From positions 2,779,474-2,843,473 of the forward strand of contig NZ_BMHD01000001.1 in NCBI RefSeq assembly GCF_014640535.1: 64,000 nt of DNA, read 5' to 3'. Position numbers and translations under genes: made by a program. Below, piece by piece: positions 8,080 through 16,527 of the stretch; position 1 is the first letter of the stretch, and each line of letters begins with the position of its first letter. Origin of the DNA: Cnuibacter physcomitrellae. GTDB taxonomy: Bacteria > Actinomycetota > Actinomycetes > Actinomycetales > Microbacteriaceae. Below the pieces are notes generated by a model. The model did no database searches. It was not told where the DNA came from and worked only from the letters and a program-made list of their open reading frames with translations.

Positions 8080-9330
8080 TCAGCGGCCGCGATGGACCGA
8101 GGAGTCGAGGAGCGAGCGGTGGCCGGAGTGGGCCGCCCGCAGGATCGAGAGGAGCACGCCGGGATCGGCGCCGACGGGCGAGATGCCGACGAGCCGCTTC
8201 GAGTTCAGGGCGAGCTCGGCGATGTGCTCGAGCTGCGTCTCCTCGACGCCGATCTCGGCCAGGCTCGACGGGATGCCGACCTCCCGGCAGAGATCGGCGA
8301 TGCGGTCCACCGCATCCTGCGCGGCCACCGAGTCGTCGGGCTCGGTGCCGCCGAGGACCCGGTCGATCTCCGCCAGGCGCGACGGCACGACGGCGACCGC
8401 GGCCTGCAGCACGTACGGGATCATGAGCCCGGTGCCCAGCCCGTGGGGCGTCTTCGTGATCGCGCCGATCGGGTACTGCAGCGCGTGCGAGAGGTGCGTG
8501 CCCGTGGGGCCGAACGCCATCCCCGCGAGGAGGCTGCCGAGCGCCACCTGCGCTCGGGCCTCCCGGTCGGAGCCGTCCCGCACCGCGCGCGCGAGGAAGG
8601 GCGCGATGTGCCGGATCGCCTCGAGGGCGAGCGGCGCGGCGAGCACGTTGCGGCCGGTGAACAGCGGCAGCTGCCCCGTCCAGTCGAGCGGCACCGCGGC
8701 CGCGGTGTACGACTCGAGCGCGTGCACGAGCGCGTCGATCCCGGAGTGGGCCGTGACCGACGGCGGCGCTCCGAGCGTCAGCTCCGGATCGACCACGGCG
8801 GCGACGGGCACGAGGAACGGGCTCGAGATGCCGATCTTCATCTCCCTGTCCGGATCGGACACGACCGCCACCGGCGTCACCTCCGATCCCGTGCCGGCGG
8901 TCGTCGGAACGGCGACGATCGGGCGGATGGGGCCCGGCACGGCGTTCTCGCCGTAGAACCGGCTGAGGGGCCCGCCGTGGGCCAGGAGCGTCGCGATGAG
9001 CTTGGCCGCATCGATCGCGCTTCCCCCGCCGTAGGCCAGCACGACCTCGGGGTCGGTGTCGGCCACGGCCTCCGCGGAGGCGGTGAGGGATCCGACCGGG
9101 AGCTCCGGCAGGACGCCGGTGTGCGTGGTGACCTCGAGGCCCGTCGCCTCGAGCGACGCGAGCAGGGCGACGAAGTCGGGTGAGGTCGCGAGGAAGGGAT
9201 CGACCACGGCCAGCACACGTCGACCGTGCTCGGCCAGGAGCGCGGGGATCTGCTGCCGCACCCCGTACCCGACGTGGATGCGGGCGGGCAGCCGCAGCGT
9301 GCCGACGGCGTCGGCGAGGGCGTCAGGCAC
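8080..9330 (-). CDS. Iron-containing (group III) alcohol dehydrogenase
   Basis: 416 residues from a GTG at 9330, chosen because GGAGG precedes it and because it overlaps the upstream SDR stop by eight bases; longer frames would run into that gene. Motifs: nucleotide-binding 'AYGGGSAIDAAK', 'VPTTAGTGSEVTP', and the metal ligands Asp/His in 'HSGIDALVHALESY' with His in 'TGTHLSHALQYP' and 'KTPHGLGTG'. Members interconvert alcohols with aldehydes or act on maleylacetate or hydroxyacid-oxoacid pairs. Placement between an SDR and an aldehyde dehydrogenase suggests stepwise oxidation of a hydroxylated intermediate. The substrate is unknown. Confidence 0.9.
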   Translation of the reverse strand: MPDALADAVGTLRLPARIHVGYGVRQQIPALLAEHGRRVLAVVDPFLATSPDFVALLASLEATGLEVTTHTGVLPELPVGSLTASAEAVADTDPEVVLAYGGGSAIDAAKLIATLLAHGGPLSRFYGENAVPGPIRPIVAVPTTAGTGSEVTPVAVVSDPDREMKIGISSPFLVPVAAVVDPELTLGAPPSVTAHSGIDALVHALESYTAAAVPLDWTGQLPLFTGRNVLAAPLALEAIRHIAPFLARAVRDGSDREARAQVALGSLLAGMAFGPTGTHLSHALQYPIGAITKTPHGLGTGLMIPYVLQAAVAVVPSRLAEIDRVLGGTEPDDSVAAQDAVDRIADLCREVGIPSSLAEIGVEETQLEHIAELALNSKRLVGISPVGADPGVLLSILRAAHSGHRSLLDSSVHRGR

Positions 9331-10096
9331 TGAATCCTCCGTCCACGGGGAGCACCACACCGCTGATGTGGCTCGCGAGATCGCTGAGCAGCCAGGCGGC
9401 GGCCTCGCCGACCTCGCTGCCGGTCCCCGCCTTGCGGAGGGGAGTGGCGGCGATGCGCGCCTCGACGCCGCCGGGGATCGCCTCGCGCGTCTGCTGCAGC
9501 ATCGGCGTCTCGGTGGGGCCAGGGGCCAGCGCGTTGACACGCACTCCGACCGGCCCGTTGTCGTGGGCGGCGGTGCGTGTGAGTCCGATCACGGCGTGCT
9601 TCGTCGCCTGATACGCGCCCATGCCCGAGCTGCCCCGAAGCCCGCCGATGCTGCTGACGTTCACGATCGAACCCGATCCGGCGGCGCGCATGACGCGCAG
9701 CTCCTCGCGCAGGCACAGCCACGTGCCCTTGACGTTCACCTGCAGGATGCGGTCGAAGTCCGCCTCCGAGACCTCGTCGAGCCGCCCCGCCTGCGTCATC
9801 GCCGCGTTGTTGAAGGCGCCGTCGAGTCCGCCGAAGCGTGCGACCGTGGCGTCCACGAGCCGCGCCACATCGTCGGCGACGCTGATGTCGCCGGTGACGA
9901 CGTCGACGTCCGCTCCCGTGCCCGTGAGCTCGTCGGCGATCCGGTCGAGCGGCTCTCGGGTGCGGGCCGCGAGCATGAGGCGGGCGCCGTGCCGGGCGAG
10001 GACCCGCGCCGAGTCGGCGCCGATCCCCGCGCTCGCGCCCACGATCAGCACGGTCTTGCCCTCGAGCAGTCCGGTCGTGCGTCCTTCGTCCGTCAT
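9323..10096 (-). CDS. Short-chain dehydrogenase/reductase
   Basis: 257 residues, a classical SDR. The cofactor motif is 'GASAGIGADSA', followed by 'NNAA', the catalytic Ser in 'IVNVSSIGG', the catalytic 'YQATK' (Tyr and Lys), and 'LAPGPTETPM'. The end 'HISGVVLPVDGGFSA' is typical of the FabG/3-oxoacyl reductase group. It probably oxidises a secondary alcohol to a ketone with NAD(P). Its start overlaps the aldolase stop by four bases and its stop lies inside the start of the Fe-alcohol dehydrogenase, so translation is tightly coupled. Confidence 0.92.
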   Translation of the reverse strand: MTDEGRTTGLLEGKTVLIVGASAGIGADSARVLARHGARLMLAARTREPLDRIADELTGTGADVDVVTGDISVADDVARLVDATVARFGGLDGAFNNAAMTQAGRLDEVSEADFDRILQVNVKGTWLCLREELRVMRAAGSGSIVNVSSIGGLRGSSGMGAYQATKHAVIGLTRTAAHDNGPVGVRVNALAPGPTETPMLQQTREAIPGGVEARIAATPLRKAGTGSEVGEAAAWLLSDLASHISGVVLPVDGGFSA

Positions 10097-10929
10097 CGTT
10101 CTCCTCCTGCTGTCTGCGCTGAGTCCGTGGTGCGGGCCGAGCGCGCACGGATCGACCGACCCGCCGTCACGGCGGCGGCCGCCGCCGCACCCAGCATGCT
10201 CGCGTCGTTGCTCATGAGGGTGAAGGCGTACCCGGCGTCTGCCGAGCCCTGGACGGCCGACGCCGCGGCCCCACCGGCGTTCCCGACGGGAACGCCCACA
10301 GCGAGGGAGTCGCGCACGGCTCCCTCGATCAGGGCCACCACATCCGGATGCGCCTCCGTCTTGCCCTCGCTGGTCGAGAGGTCGGCGGCGCCGATCAGCA
10401 GCGCGTCGACTCCGTCCACCGCGGCGATCGCCGCCGCGTTCCGTGCCGCCTCGGCGCTCTCGATCTGGGCGATGAGCACGACCTCCTCCTGCCCGTAGCG
10501 GAGGTACTCCTCCCGGGAGACAGCGCCCCAGGCGCCGGCCCGGCTGGTGCTCCCGACCCCGCGGGTGCCGCGCGGCGGGAACCGGACGGCACGGGCGGCG
10601 GCCGCCGCCTGGTCCGCCGTGTCGACGTGCGGGACCATGATGCCCTCGGCGCCCGCATCGAGCAGACGCTGGACGATGCCGCCGTCGAGGGCGGGCACGC
10701 GCACGATCGGCGAGACGCCGGTGAGGAGGGCGACACCGATGTGATGGAACGCGGTCTCGATGCTCATCGCCGAGTGCTCGAGGTCGATGACGACGAAGTC
10801 GAACCCGGCCAGCGCCATGAGCTCGACGCTCTCGACGGCGGGCAGCTTCACCCAGGTGCCGAGCGCCGGGCCGTCGGTCTGCGCGAGCGCCTGCCGGAAC
10901 AGGCTCGTGCGGAGGGGGAGCGTCGTCAT
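10093..10929 (-). CDS. HpcH/HpaI family class II aldolase
   Basis: 278 residues with family hallmarks: 'DFVVIDLEHSAMSIE', the substrate Arg in 'IVRVPALDGG', 'LLDAGAEGIMVPHVDTADQA', and the divalent-metal ligands Glu in 'LIAQIESAEAARN' and Asp in 'LLIGAADLSTS'. HpaI aldolases cleave 4-hydroxy-2-oxo acids to pyruvate plus an aldehyde; relatives act on 2-keto-3-deoxy sugars or citryl-CoA-like acids. Operon neighbours (an alcohol oxidation pair and an aldehyde dehydrogenase) fit retro-aldol cleavage followed by aldehyde oxidation. The C-terminal 25 residues are Ala/Arg-rich and probably disordered. Confidence 0.9.
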   Translation of the reverse strand: MTTLPLRTSLFRQALAQTDGPALGTWVKLPAVESVELMALAGFDFVVIDLEHSAMSIETAFHHIGVALLTGVSPIVRVPALDGGIVQRLLDAGAEGIMVPHVDTADQAAAAARAVRFPPRGTRGVGSTSRAGAWGAVSREEYLRYGQEEVVLIAQIESAEAARNAAAIAAVDGVDALLIGAADLSTSEGKTEAHPDVVALIEGAVRDSLAVGVPVGNAGGAAASAVQGSADAGYAFTLMSNDASMLGAAAAAAVTAGRSIRARSARTTDSAQTAGGER

Positions 10930-11840
10930 CGCGCCGGGTACTCCTCGGCGTTCAGCACCCAGCCGGCGTCCGAGAAGTCGTCGCGCGGCGGGGAGAAGAT
11001 GTCGATCAGCTGCTGGTGCTCGCCGACGCCCTGGGTGGTGTGCACGGTGGGCGGCGGGATGACGCAGATCGACGGGCTTCCGATCTCACGGCTCTCGTCG
11101 GCTCGCCACTGCGTGGAGTCGGGCCCCCACGGGTAGCGGATGTGGTGGACGAACCGGCCCTTGACCGCCAGCGAGATCTGCTCGAAGTCGTCGTGGTGGT
11201 GGGGTGAGAGCTTCTCCGGGTTCCGCGGGGCGGGCTCCTCGGCGAGGAAGTTCACCATGACGGTGGTGGTGCGGAAGATCCGCCCGAACCGGCCTTCGGC
11301 GATCGGGGTCTCGGCCAGCGGGTACACCCGCAGCACGAATCCGCCGACCGGGTCCGGCCACGGCGTGACCGGCGTGGCCCTGAGGTCGGGTTCGGCGTAC
11401 GCCTCGGCGTTCAACGACGCCGCGACGAGGTCCGACGCCTCGGTCGAGAAGAGACGGATCACCGGCCCGTCCGACAGCACCTCGACCGCGCTGTCGCCGG
11501 GCGGCACCACGACCAGCGCCTCCTCGTCGACCTCCGCGGACTGCTCGCCGGCGATCACGCGGACCGCCGCGCTGTCGGAGGTGAGGAGCACCGTGTACTC
11601 GTCGGGCTGCCCGGTGCGGGACAGCACCTCGCCCGCCCTCGCCTCCGAGTAGGCGATGACGAGGTTCGCGGCGCGCGCGATCCAGGTGACGCCGCCCGAG
11701 GCGCTGCGCTCGGTCGGCTCGTGGTCGTGGAACGCGATCCACTGGGCGGGCTTGATCGGGGTGGACGGGTCGACGGCCCTGGCGGGCTGCGGGCCGGTCG
11801 CCAGGCGCGACCGGATGTCGTCTGCGGCGTACATGGTCAT
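10926..11840 (-). CDS. Bicupin-type protein with a metal site
   Basis: 304 residues. The C-terminal cupin carries a readable metal motif ('LSPHHHDDFEQISLAVKG', then 'PPTVHTTQGVGEHQQLID'). The N-terminal half looks like a degenerate cupin without histidines ('AVRVIAGEQSAEVDEEALVVVPPGD'). Cupins may be dioxygenases, isomerases, lyases or sugar-acid processing enzymes, so no reaction is assigned. The ATG at 11840 follows AGGAGATCCC. Its stop overlaps the aldolase start by four bases, placing it functionally with HpaI, and a 57-base gap separates it from the BKACE gene upstream. Confidence 0.75.
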   Translation of the reverse strand: MTMYAADDIRSRLATGPQPARAVDPSTPIKPAQWIAFHDHEPTERSASGGVTWIARAANLVIAYSEARAGEVLSRTGQPDEYTVLLTSDSAAVRVIAGEQSAEVDEEALVVVPPGDSAVEVLSDGPVIRLFSTEASDLVAASLNAEAYAEPDLRATPVTPWPDPVGGFVLRVYPLAETPIAEGRFGRIFRTTTVMVNFLAEEPAPRNPEKLSPHHHDDFEQISLAVKGRFVHHIRYPWGPDSTQWRADESREIGSPSICVIPPPTVHTTQGVGEHQQLIDIFSPPRDDFSDAGWVLNAEEYPAR

Positions 11841-11897
11841 GGGATCTCCTTGGTCGACGGGCGCCGGTCGGGCGCAGGGGATGGCGCGACAGGCGCG

Positions 11898-12830
11898 TCA
11901 GAGGGTGACGCCGGCGCGGCCCTTGAGGCCGAGCATCCGGCGGGCATCGTCGGGCGTCGCGATCGGACGGCCGAGGTCCTCGACCACGGCGCGGATCTTC
12001 CGCACCTGCTCGGCGTTGCTCGTGGCGAGTCGGCCCTTGCCGATCCACAGGCTGTCCTCGAGCCCGACCCGGACGTTGCCGCCGAGCCAGGCGCTGTGCG
12101 TGGCGAACTGCATCTGGTGGCGTCCCGCGGCGAAGGCCGAGAAGAAGTAGTCGTCGCCGAACAGCTTGTCGGCGATGGCGACCATGTGGGTGAGGTTCGC
12201 GTGGTCGGCGCCGATGCCGCCGAGGATGCCGAAGACGCCCTGGATGAGGAACGGCGGCTTCACGAGACCGAGGTCGACGAAGTAGGCCAGGGAGTAGAGG
12301 TGCCCGATGTCGTAGCACTCGAACTCGAAGCGCGTCCCGAGACCCTCGCCCAGCTCCCGCAGCGTGTGCTCGATGCGGTCGAACGAGTTGATGAACGGAT
12401 GCGAGTACGTGTTGAGGACGTACTGCTTCTCCCAGTCGTACTTCCAGTCGTCGATCCGATCGGCGATGCCGGAGTAGACGAAGTTCATCGAGCCCATGTT
12501 GAGCGAGGCCAGCTCGGGTGCGAACCGGAGGGCGCCGGCCAGGCGCTGATCCATCGTCATGGCCGACGAGCCGCCCGTGGTGATGTTGATCACCGCATCC
12601 GTCTGCTCGAGGATGCGGGGCACGATCTCCTCGTAGACCTCCGCCTCCCAAGCGGGGCGTCCGTCCGGGTGGCGCGCGTGGAGATGGATGATCGCGGACC
12701 CCGCCTCGACCGCCTCCAGAGCCGACGCCACGATCTCGTCGGCGCTGAGCGGCAAATAGTCGCTCTGCGACGGCACGTTCACCGAACCGGTGATCGCCGT
12801 GCTGATCACCACCTGCTCCGCAGCGCGCAT
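11898..12830 (-). CDS. BKACE family beta-keto acid cleavage enzyme (DUF849)
   Basis: 310 residues. The Zn-binding 'IIHLHARHPDGRP' and 'ITTGG' are hallmarks of 3-keto-5-aminohexanoate cleavage enzymes (Kce/BKACE), as are 'LNMGSMNF', 'FECYDIGHLY' and 'GILGG'. Family members condense a beta-keto acid with acetyl-CoA and give acetoacetate plus the acyl-CoA of the shortened acid; substrates vary widely (lysine products, carnitine, beta-keto adipate). The start overlaps the stop of the next gene by one base (TGATG). In this operon it would handle a beta-keto acid made by the SDR. The specificity-determining residues were not compared. Confidence 0.9.
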   Translation of the reverse strand: MRAAEQVVISTAITGSVNVPSQSDYLPLSADEIVASALEAVEAGSAIIHLHARHPDGRPAWEAEVYEEIVPRILEQTDAVINITTGGSSAMTMDQRLAGALRFAPELASLNMGSMNFVYSGIADRIDDWKYDWEKQYVLNTYSHPFINSFDRIEHTLRELGEGLGTRFEFECYDIGHLYSLAYFVDLGLVKPPFLIQGVFGILGGIGADHANLTHMVAIADKLFGDDYFFSAFAAGRHQMQFATHSAWLGGNVRVGLEDSLWIGKGRLATSNAEQVRKIRAVVEDLGRPIATPDDARRMLGLKGRAGVTL

Positions 12831-13750
12831 CAGTTCGTCTCCTCGAGGCCGAGGAGGAACGCGGTGTTGCGGCAGATCATCTGGCGGATGTCCTTCTCGG
12901 CCACGCCGTGGTCGAGGAGCTGCTGGATGACGTAGATGTAGCCGTCGACGGGCAGCGGGTTGATCTTCTGGCCGAGGTCGGAGTCGATGACCGTGCGCTC
13001 GGGGCCGATCCGCTCGATCCAGTCGACGAGCTGCTGGATCGGGAAGCCGGGCGCCTCGACGGCCGGGTGGTACATCGAGAGCTCGTGCTCCACGAAGGCG
13101 CCGTAGCCGATCATCTCCTCCACGTCGCCCTGACTGGCGTTGATGATGAAGTCGGGGTGGTGCAGCAGGAGCCTCCGCACCCCGTTCTCCTTCGCGGTGG
13201 CGAAGAACGCCTTCATCGACTCCGCGTCGAGGTGCCCGCCGGAGAGCATGATGTCGGCCTCGGCGATCAGCTGCGTCACGCGCACGGTCTCGGCCGACAC
13301 GTTGCCGTCCGCGTCCCAGATCGACTCCTCCTTCTCCTCGAGGTTCGCTCCCGCGGTGGGGAAGCCGTCGTCGTGGCTGTGCGCGCGGATGTGCTGACCC
13401 GCCGACACGGTCGGGCCCCACACGGCACGCCCGCCCATCTGGATCGCGACGGCCACGGCGGAGGGGTTGATCCCGCCGACCTCGGAGTTGAGGGCGACCC
13501 CGCCGTACGCGGGCGTGGGGGCGTCCTTCAACTGGTCCTGCATGGCCAGCAGGTCCATGACGGTGTTGTGGTGGTGCGACTTGATGAGGATCGCCCGCAT
13601 GTTGATCCGCGCGGCGTCGTAGGACGCCTCGACGTGGTTGAGCCGGCGCGGGAAGGGGCTCGGCCCCGAGTGCACGTGCAGGTCGACTGCTCCGTCGAGC
13701 ACCTTGAGAAGCGCGGGGGATGGTGTGGTCATGTCGTCGGCGACGAGCAT
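12830..13750 (-). CDS. DUF6282-type metal-dependent hydrolase
   Basis: 306 residues from the ATG at 13750, which has a strong AGGAGG; a longer frame to 13795 lacks one. 'GAVDLHVHSGPSPFPR' gives the HxH of an amidohydrolase-like TIM barrel. Other possible metal ligands are 'SHHHNTVMD', 'GGHLDAES', 'LLLHHPDF' and 'TVIDSDLGQ'. This pattern matches proteins annotated DUF6282 or cyclic amidohydrolase-like. It is the first gene of the seven-gene operon and may open or hydrolyse the imported substrate (lactone, lactam or amide bond). No substrate is known from the sequence. Confidence 0.78.
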   Translation of the reverse strand: MLVADDMTTPSPALLKVLDGAVDLHVHSGPSPFPRRLNHVEASYDAARINMRAILIKSHHHNTVMDLLAMQDQLKDAPTPAYGGVALNSEVGGINPSAVAVAIQMGGRAVWGPTVSAGQHIRAHSHDDGFPTAGANLEEKEESIWDADGNVSAETVRVTQLIAEADIMLSGGHLDAESMKAFFATAKENGVRRLLLHHPDFIINASQGDVEEMIGYGAFVEHELSMYHPAVEAPGFPIQQLVDWIERIGPERTVIDSDLGQKINPLPVDGYIYVIQQLLDHGVAEKDIRQMICRNTAFLLGLEETN

Positions 13751-13860
13751 CCGAGGACCTCCTTGTGTTCGGAATGCGTGCGTGGCGTTCAGCATATGGA
13801 CTCAAAGACCGCCTGTCTAGCCGAAAATCCGCAAGCTGCCGGTCCTGCGCCGACTCATTG

Positions 13861-13895
13861 GTTCGTAATGCGGAATTAGGGATTGCATTATGAAC
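13861..13895. promoter_or_regulatory. Operator-like inverted repeat in the divergent IclR/DUF6282 promoter region
   Basis: GTTCGTAATGC (13861-13871) and GCATTATGAAC (13885-13895) are reverse complements at 10 of 11 positions, with a 13-nt spacer. The site is AT-rich compared with its surroundings. It overlaps a plausible plus-strand promoter: TTGCAT at 13883-13888, 17 bases, then TTTACT at 13906-13911. It lies between two divergent operons and next to an IclR gene, so it is probably the IclR operator controlling both. The whole gap is 13751-13955. Confidence 0.7.
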
Positions 13896-13955
13896 AGCGG
13901 ATTGCTTTACTGAACGAGTCCACGACCCGTGACCCTCGATGAGGAGGTGAGGCTC

Positions 13956-14726
13956 ATGTCCGATCCCGGCGAACAGTCCGACGGCTCCCCCGTCATCGCC
14001 CTGCAGGAGTCGGAGCGCGGCGGCATCCAGTCGATCGAGCGCGCCGCCGCCGTCCTGGCGCTGTTCGACCAGAAGACGCGGGCGCTCACGCCCGCCCTGG
14101 TCTCCGAGCGACTGGGCCTCAACCGGACGACCGCCCACCGGTACCTGCTCTCGCTGCAGTCCTCGGGCTTCCTCAGCCCGTCCTACGGACCCGGCCCGCT
14201 CATCGACCAGCTCTCCGGGCTGGTGTCCGGCCGGCAGCAGATCCTCTCGCTCGCCCCGGCCGTCCTCCGCCACCTCTCCGACCAGACGGGGCTGACGGCG
14301 GTGCTCAGCTTCCTCGGCCGATCGGGTGCGGTCGTGGCCCTCGTCGAGGAGGCGAACGCGGGGACCATCGTGCTCACCGTCCGCGTGGGCACCGTGCTCG
14401 AGCGCAAGGCGGCGCAGTCCCGCGTGCTGCTCGCCTTCCAGTCCGACCCCGCGGTGCTCGCCCGGCTGCAGTCGGGGATGGAGGCGGACGAGGTGCGGCG
14501 GGAGAACGCCGAGCTGGCGCTCGTGCGTCGGACCAGGGTCGCCTGGGCCGACCTCGGCCGTGTCGGTCTCGCCTCCGTCGCCGCCCCGGTCTTCGGGGAG
14601 AACGACGTCCAGGCGTCCATGGCCGTGCTCGGCACGACGACCATGCTGCCGCCGGAGGAGTCGGACCACCTGGTCCAGCTCCTCCAAGAGGCAGCCGACC
14701 AGCTCAGCACCATCGTGAACGGATGA
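13956..14726 (+). CDS. IclR family transcriptional regulator (first of two)
   Basis: 256 residues from the ATG at 13956 after GAGGAGGTGAGG; an upstream GTG at 13929 is less well placed. The N-terminal helix-turn-helix is typical ('GGIQSIERAAAVLALFDQ', 'ALVSERLGLNRTTAHRYLLSLQSSGFL'). The C-terminal effector domain is recognisable ('LAPAVLRHLSDQTGLTAVLSFLG', 'VGTVLERKAAQSRVLLAF'). The stop overlaps the start of the first permease, so the regulator is the first gene of the transporter operon. It probably senses the imported compound or a product of it and acts at 13861-13895. Confidence 0.92.
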   Translation: MSDPGEQSDGSPVIALQESERGGIQSIERAAAVLALFDQKTRALTPALVSERLGLNRTTAHRYLLSLQSSGFLSPSYGPGPLIDQLSGLVSGRQQILSLAPAVLRHLSDQTGLTAVLSFLGRSGAVVALVEEANAGTIVLTVRVGTVLERKAAQSRVLLAFQSDPAVLARLQSGMEADEVRRENAELALVRRTRVAWADLGRVGLASVAAPVFGENDVQASMAVLGTTTMLPPEESDHLVQLLQEAADQLSTIVNG

Positions 14727-15616
14727 CGGGACCCATGACGACGACCTCACGACCGATCCGCCGACCACGGCCCTCGTGGCTGCTGCTGGTGCCCGCACTG
14801 GCGCTCCTCGCCGTGGTGCTCCTGGTGCCGCTCATCCAGAGCCTCATCCGCAGCTTCGGGCTGCCCGGCTTCACCCTCGACCACTACGCGTCGCTGTTCA
14901 CCGACGGGGTGACCATGACGGTGCTCGGCAGGACGGCGGCCACCGCCGCGGTCGTCACCGTGGTGGCCTTCCTGCTCGGCTATCCGTACGCCTACCTGAT
15001 GACGAGGGTCGGGCCGCGAGCTCGGGCCGTGCTCCTCGTGATCGTGCTCCTCCCGTTCTGGACGTCGGTGATGGCGCGCAACTTCGCGTGGATCATCATC
15101 CTGCAGCGGGGTGGACCGGTGTCGAACGTGATGGAGTTCTTCGGCGCAGGGGACGTCGTGCTGCAGGGCAGCGTGGTCGGGGTGACCATCGCGATGAGCC
15201 AGGTCCTGCTGCCGTTCATGGTGCTGCCCCTGTTCAGCTCGCTCGGCAGCATCGACCGGAAGCTCCTCCTCGCGGCTCGCGGGCTCGGCTCGTCCCCGCT
15301 CGTGGCCTTCTGGAAGATCTACTGGCCGTTGTCGCGGGGAGGAGTGGTGTCGGGGCTCATCCTGGTGTTCACCCTCAGCCTGGGCTTCTACGTCACCCCC
15401 GCGCTGCTCGGCTCGCCCCAGCAGTCGCTCATCGCGCAGCTGCTCGCGCAGCGCACGACCCAGCTGCTCGACTTCGCCGGCGCCGGAGCGCTCGGGATGC
15501 TCGTCCTCGTGGTCACGCTGGTGCTCGTCGCCTGGGCCAACCGGGTGGGCGGCACGATCTCGGCCATAGGCGTCGTCTCGACGTCGCGCACGTCCCGCAC
15601 AAAGGAGGACGCATGA
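14723..15616 (+). CDS. ABC transporter permease, spermidine/putrescine (PotB) type
   Basis: 297 residues (or 293 from the second ATG at 14735). Six hydrophobic segments are visible, beginning 'WLLLVPALALLAVVLLVPLI'. The EAA-loop equivalent is 'RKLLLAARGLGSSPLVAFWKIYWPLSRGG', which contacts the ATPase. Architecture and length match PotB/YdcU-like permeases. The start overlaps the IclR stop (ATGA) and the stop overlaps the second permease by four bases. It forms the channel together with the 15613 product. Polyamine-type importers also carry opines, amino acid derivatives and phosphonates, so the substrate is open. Confidence 0.93.
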   Translation: MTGPMTTTSRPIRRPRPSWLLLVPALALLAVVLLVPLIQSLIRSFGLPGFTLDHYASLFTDGVTMTVLGRTAATAAVVTVVAFLLGYPYAYLMTRVGPRARAVLLVIVLLPFWTSVMARNFAWIIILQRGGPVSNVMEFFGAGDVVLQGSVVGVTIAMSQVLLPFMVLPLFSSLGSIDRKLLLAARGLGSSPLVAFWKIYWPLSRGGVVSGLILVFTLSLGFYVTPALLGSPQQSLIAQLLAQRTTQLLDFAGAGALGMLVLVVTLVLVAWANRVGGTISAIGVVSTSRTSRTKEDA

Positions 15617-16518
15617 CCACCTCGCTCGACGATGTCGACGGCCGGAACGGCCTCGACGCGGTCGACGGCCTCGCCCGGGAGGCGGTCGCAGATCCCGCGC
15701 GTCCCGGCCGCGTCCGCCGACCCCGGTACCGCCGGGTCGACCCGGTGCCGTGGTGGCTCGTCACGATCGGCATCCTGGTCGCCCTGTACTTCATCCTCCC
15801 GACGCTGGTGGTCATCCCGCTGAGCTTCAGCTCGAGCGCGGCCTTCGAGTTCCCGCCGAAGGAGCTGTCCTTCCGCTGGTACGAGAACTTCTTCACGAAC
15901 AAGGCGTGGATCGGGTCGCTCGGCAACTCGCTGCTCGTCGCCGTGCTGGCGGCAGCCATCGCCACGGTCGTGGGGACGGCGGCGGCCATCGGGTTGAACA
16001 ACCTGGCCGGGCGGTTCGCGGCCTTCCTGCGGACCCTGCTGATGGTGTCGATGGTCACGCCGGCGATCGTCATCGCGGTCGCCGTCTACATCTCCTTCCT
16101 GCAGTGGCACCTCACCGGGACCGTGCTCGGCTACGTTCTCGCCCACGCCGCGCTCGGCGTCCCGTTCGTCCTCGTCTCGGTGTCGAGCGCGCTCGGCGGC
16201 TTCGACAAGCGACTGCTGCGCGCCTCCGCCTCGCTCGGCGCCACGCCGTTCCGGTCGTTCCTCCGGGTCACGCTGCCCCTCATCAGCCGGGGTATCGTCA
16301 CCGGCGCGATCTTCGCGTTCGTCACCTCGTTCGACGAGGTGGTCATCGCCCTCTTCCTCCGGTCTCCGACGTTCCAGACGCTGCCCGTGCAGATGTACAA
16401 CAGCGTCACCTTCGAGCTCGACCCCACCATCTCCGCCTCGTCGAGCCTCGTCGTCGTCGCGGTGACCGTCATCCTCCTGGTGCCGCTGCTCCTCGGCACC
16501 CGCAAGAAGTCCCGATAG
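15613..16518 (+). CDS. ABC transporter permease, PotC type
   Basis: 301 residues. A hydrophilic N-terminal extension of about 45 residues precedes the first membrane helix ('WWLVTIGILVALYFILPTLVVIPL'); about six membrane segments follow. The coupling loop is 'DKRLLRASASLGATPFRSFLRVTLPLISRG', and 'FAFVTSFDEVVIALFL' is the usual PotC/PotI signature near the end. The ATG at 15613 follows AAAGGAGGACGC and overlaps the previous stop. It pairs with the upstream permease and is followed 9 bases later by the ATPase gene. Confidence 0.94.
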   Translation: MTTSLDDVDGRNGLDAVDGLAREAVADPARPGRVRRPRYRRVDPVPWWLVTIGILVALYFILPTLVVIPLSFSSSAAFEFPPKELSFRWYENFFTNKAWIGSLGNSLLVAVLAAAIATVVGTAAAIGLNNLAGRFAAFLRTLLMVSMVTPAIVIAVAVYISFLQWHLTGTVLGYVLAHAALGVPFVLVSVSSALGGFDKRLLRASASLGATPFRSFLRVTLPLISRGIVTGAIFAFVTSFDEVVIALFLRSPTFQTLPVQMYNSVTFELDPTISASSSLVVVAVTVILLVPLLLGTRKKSR

Positions 16519-16527
16519 GAGAGCACC

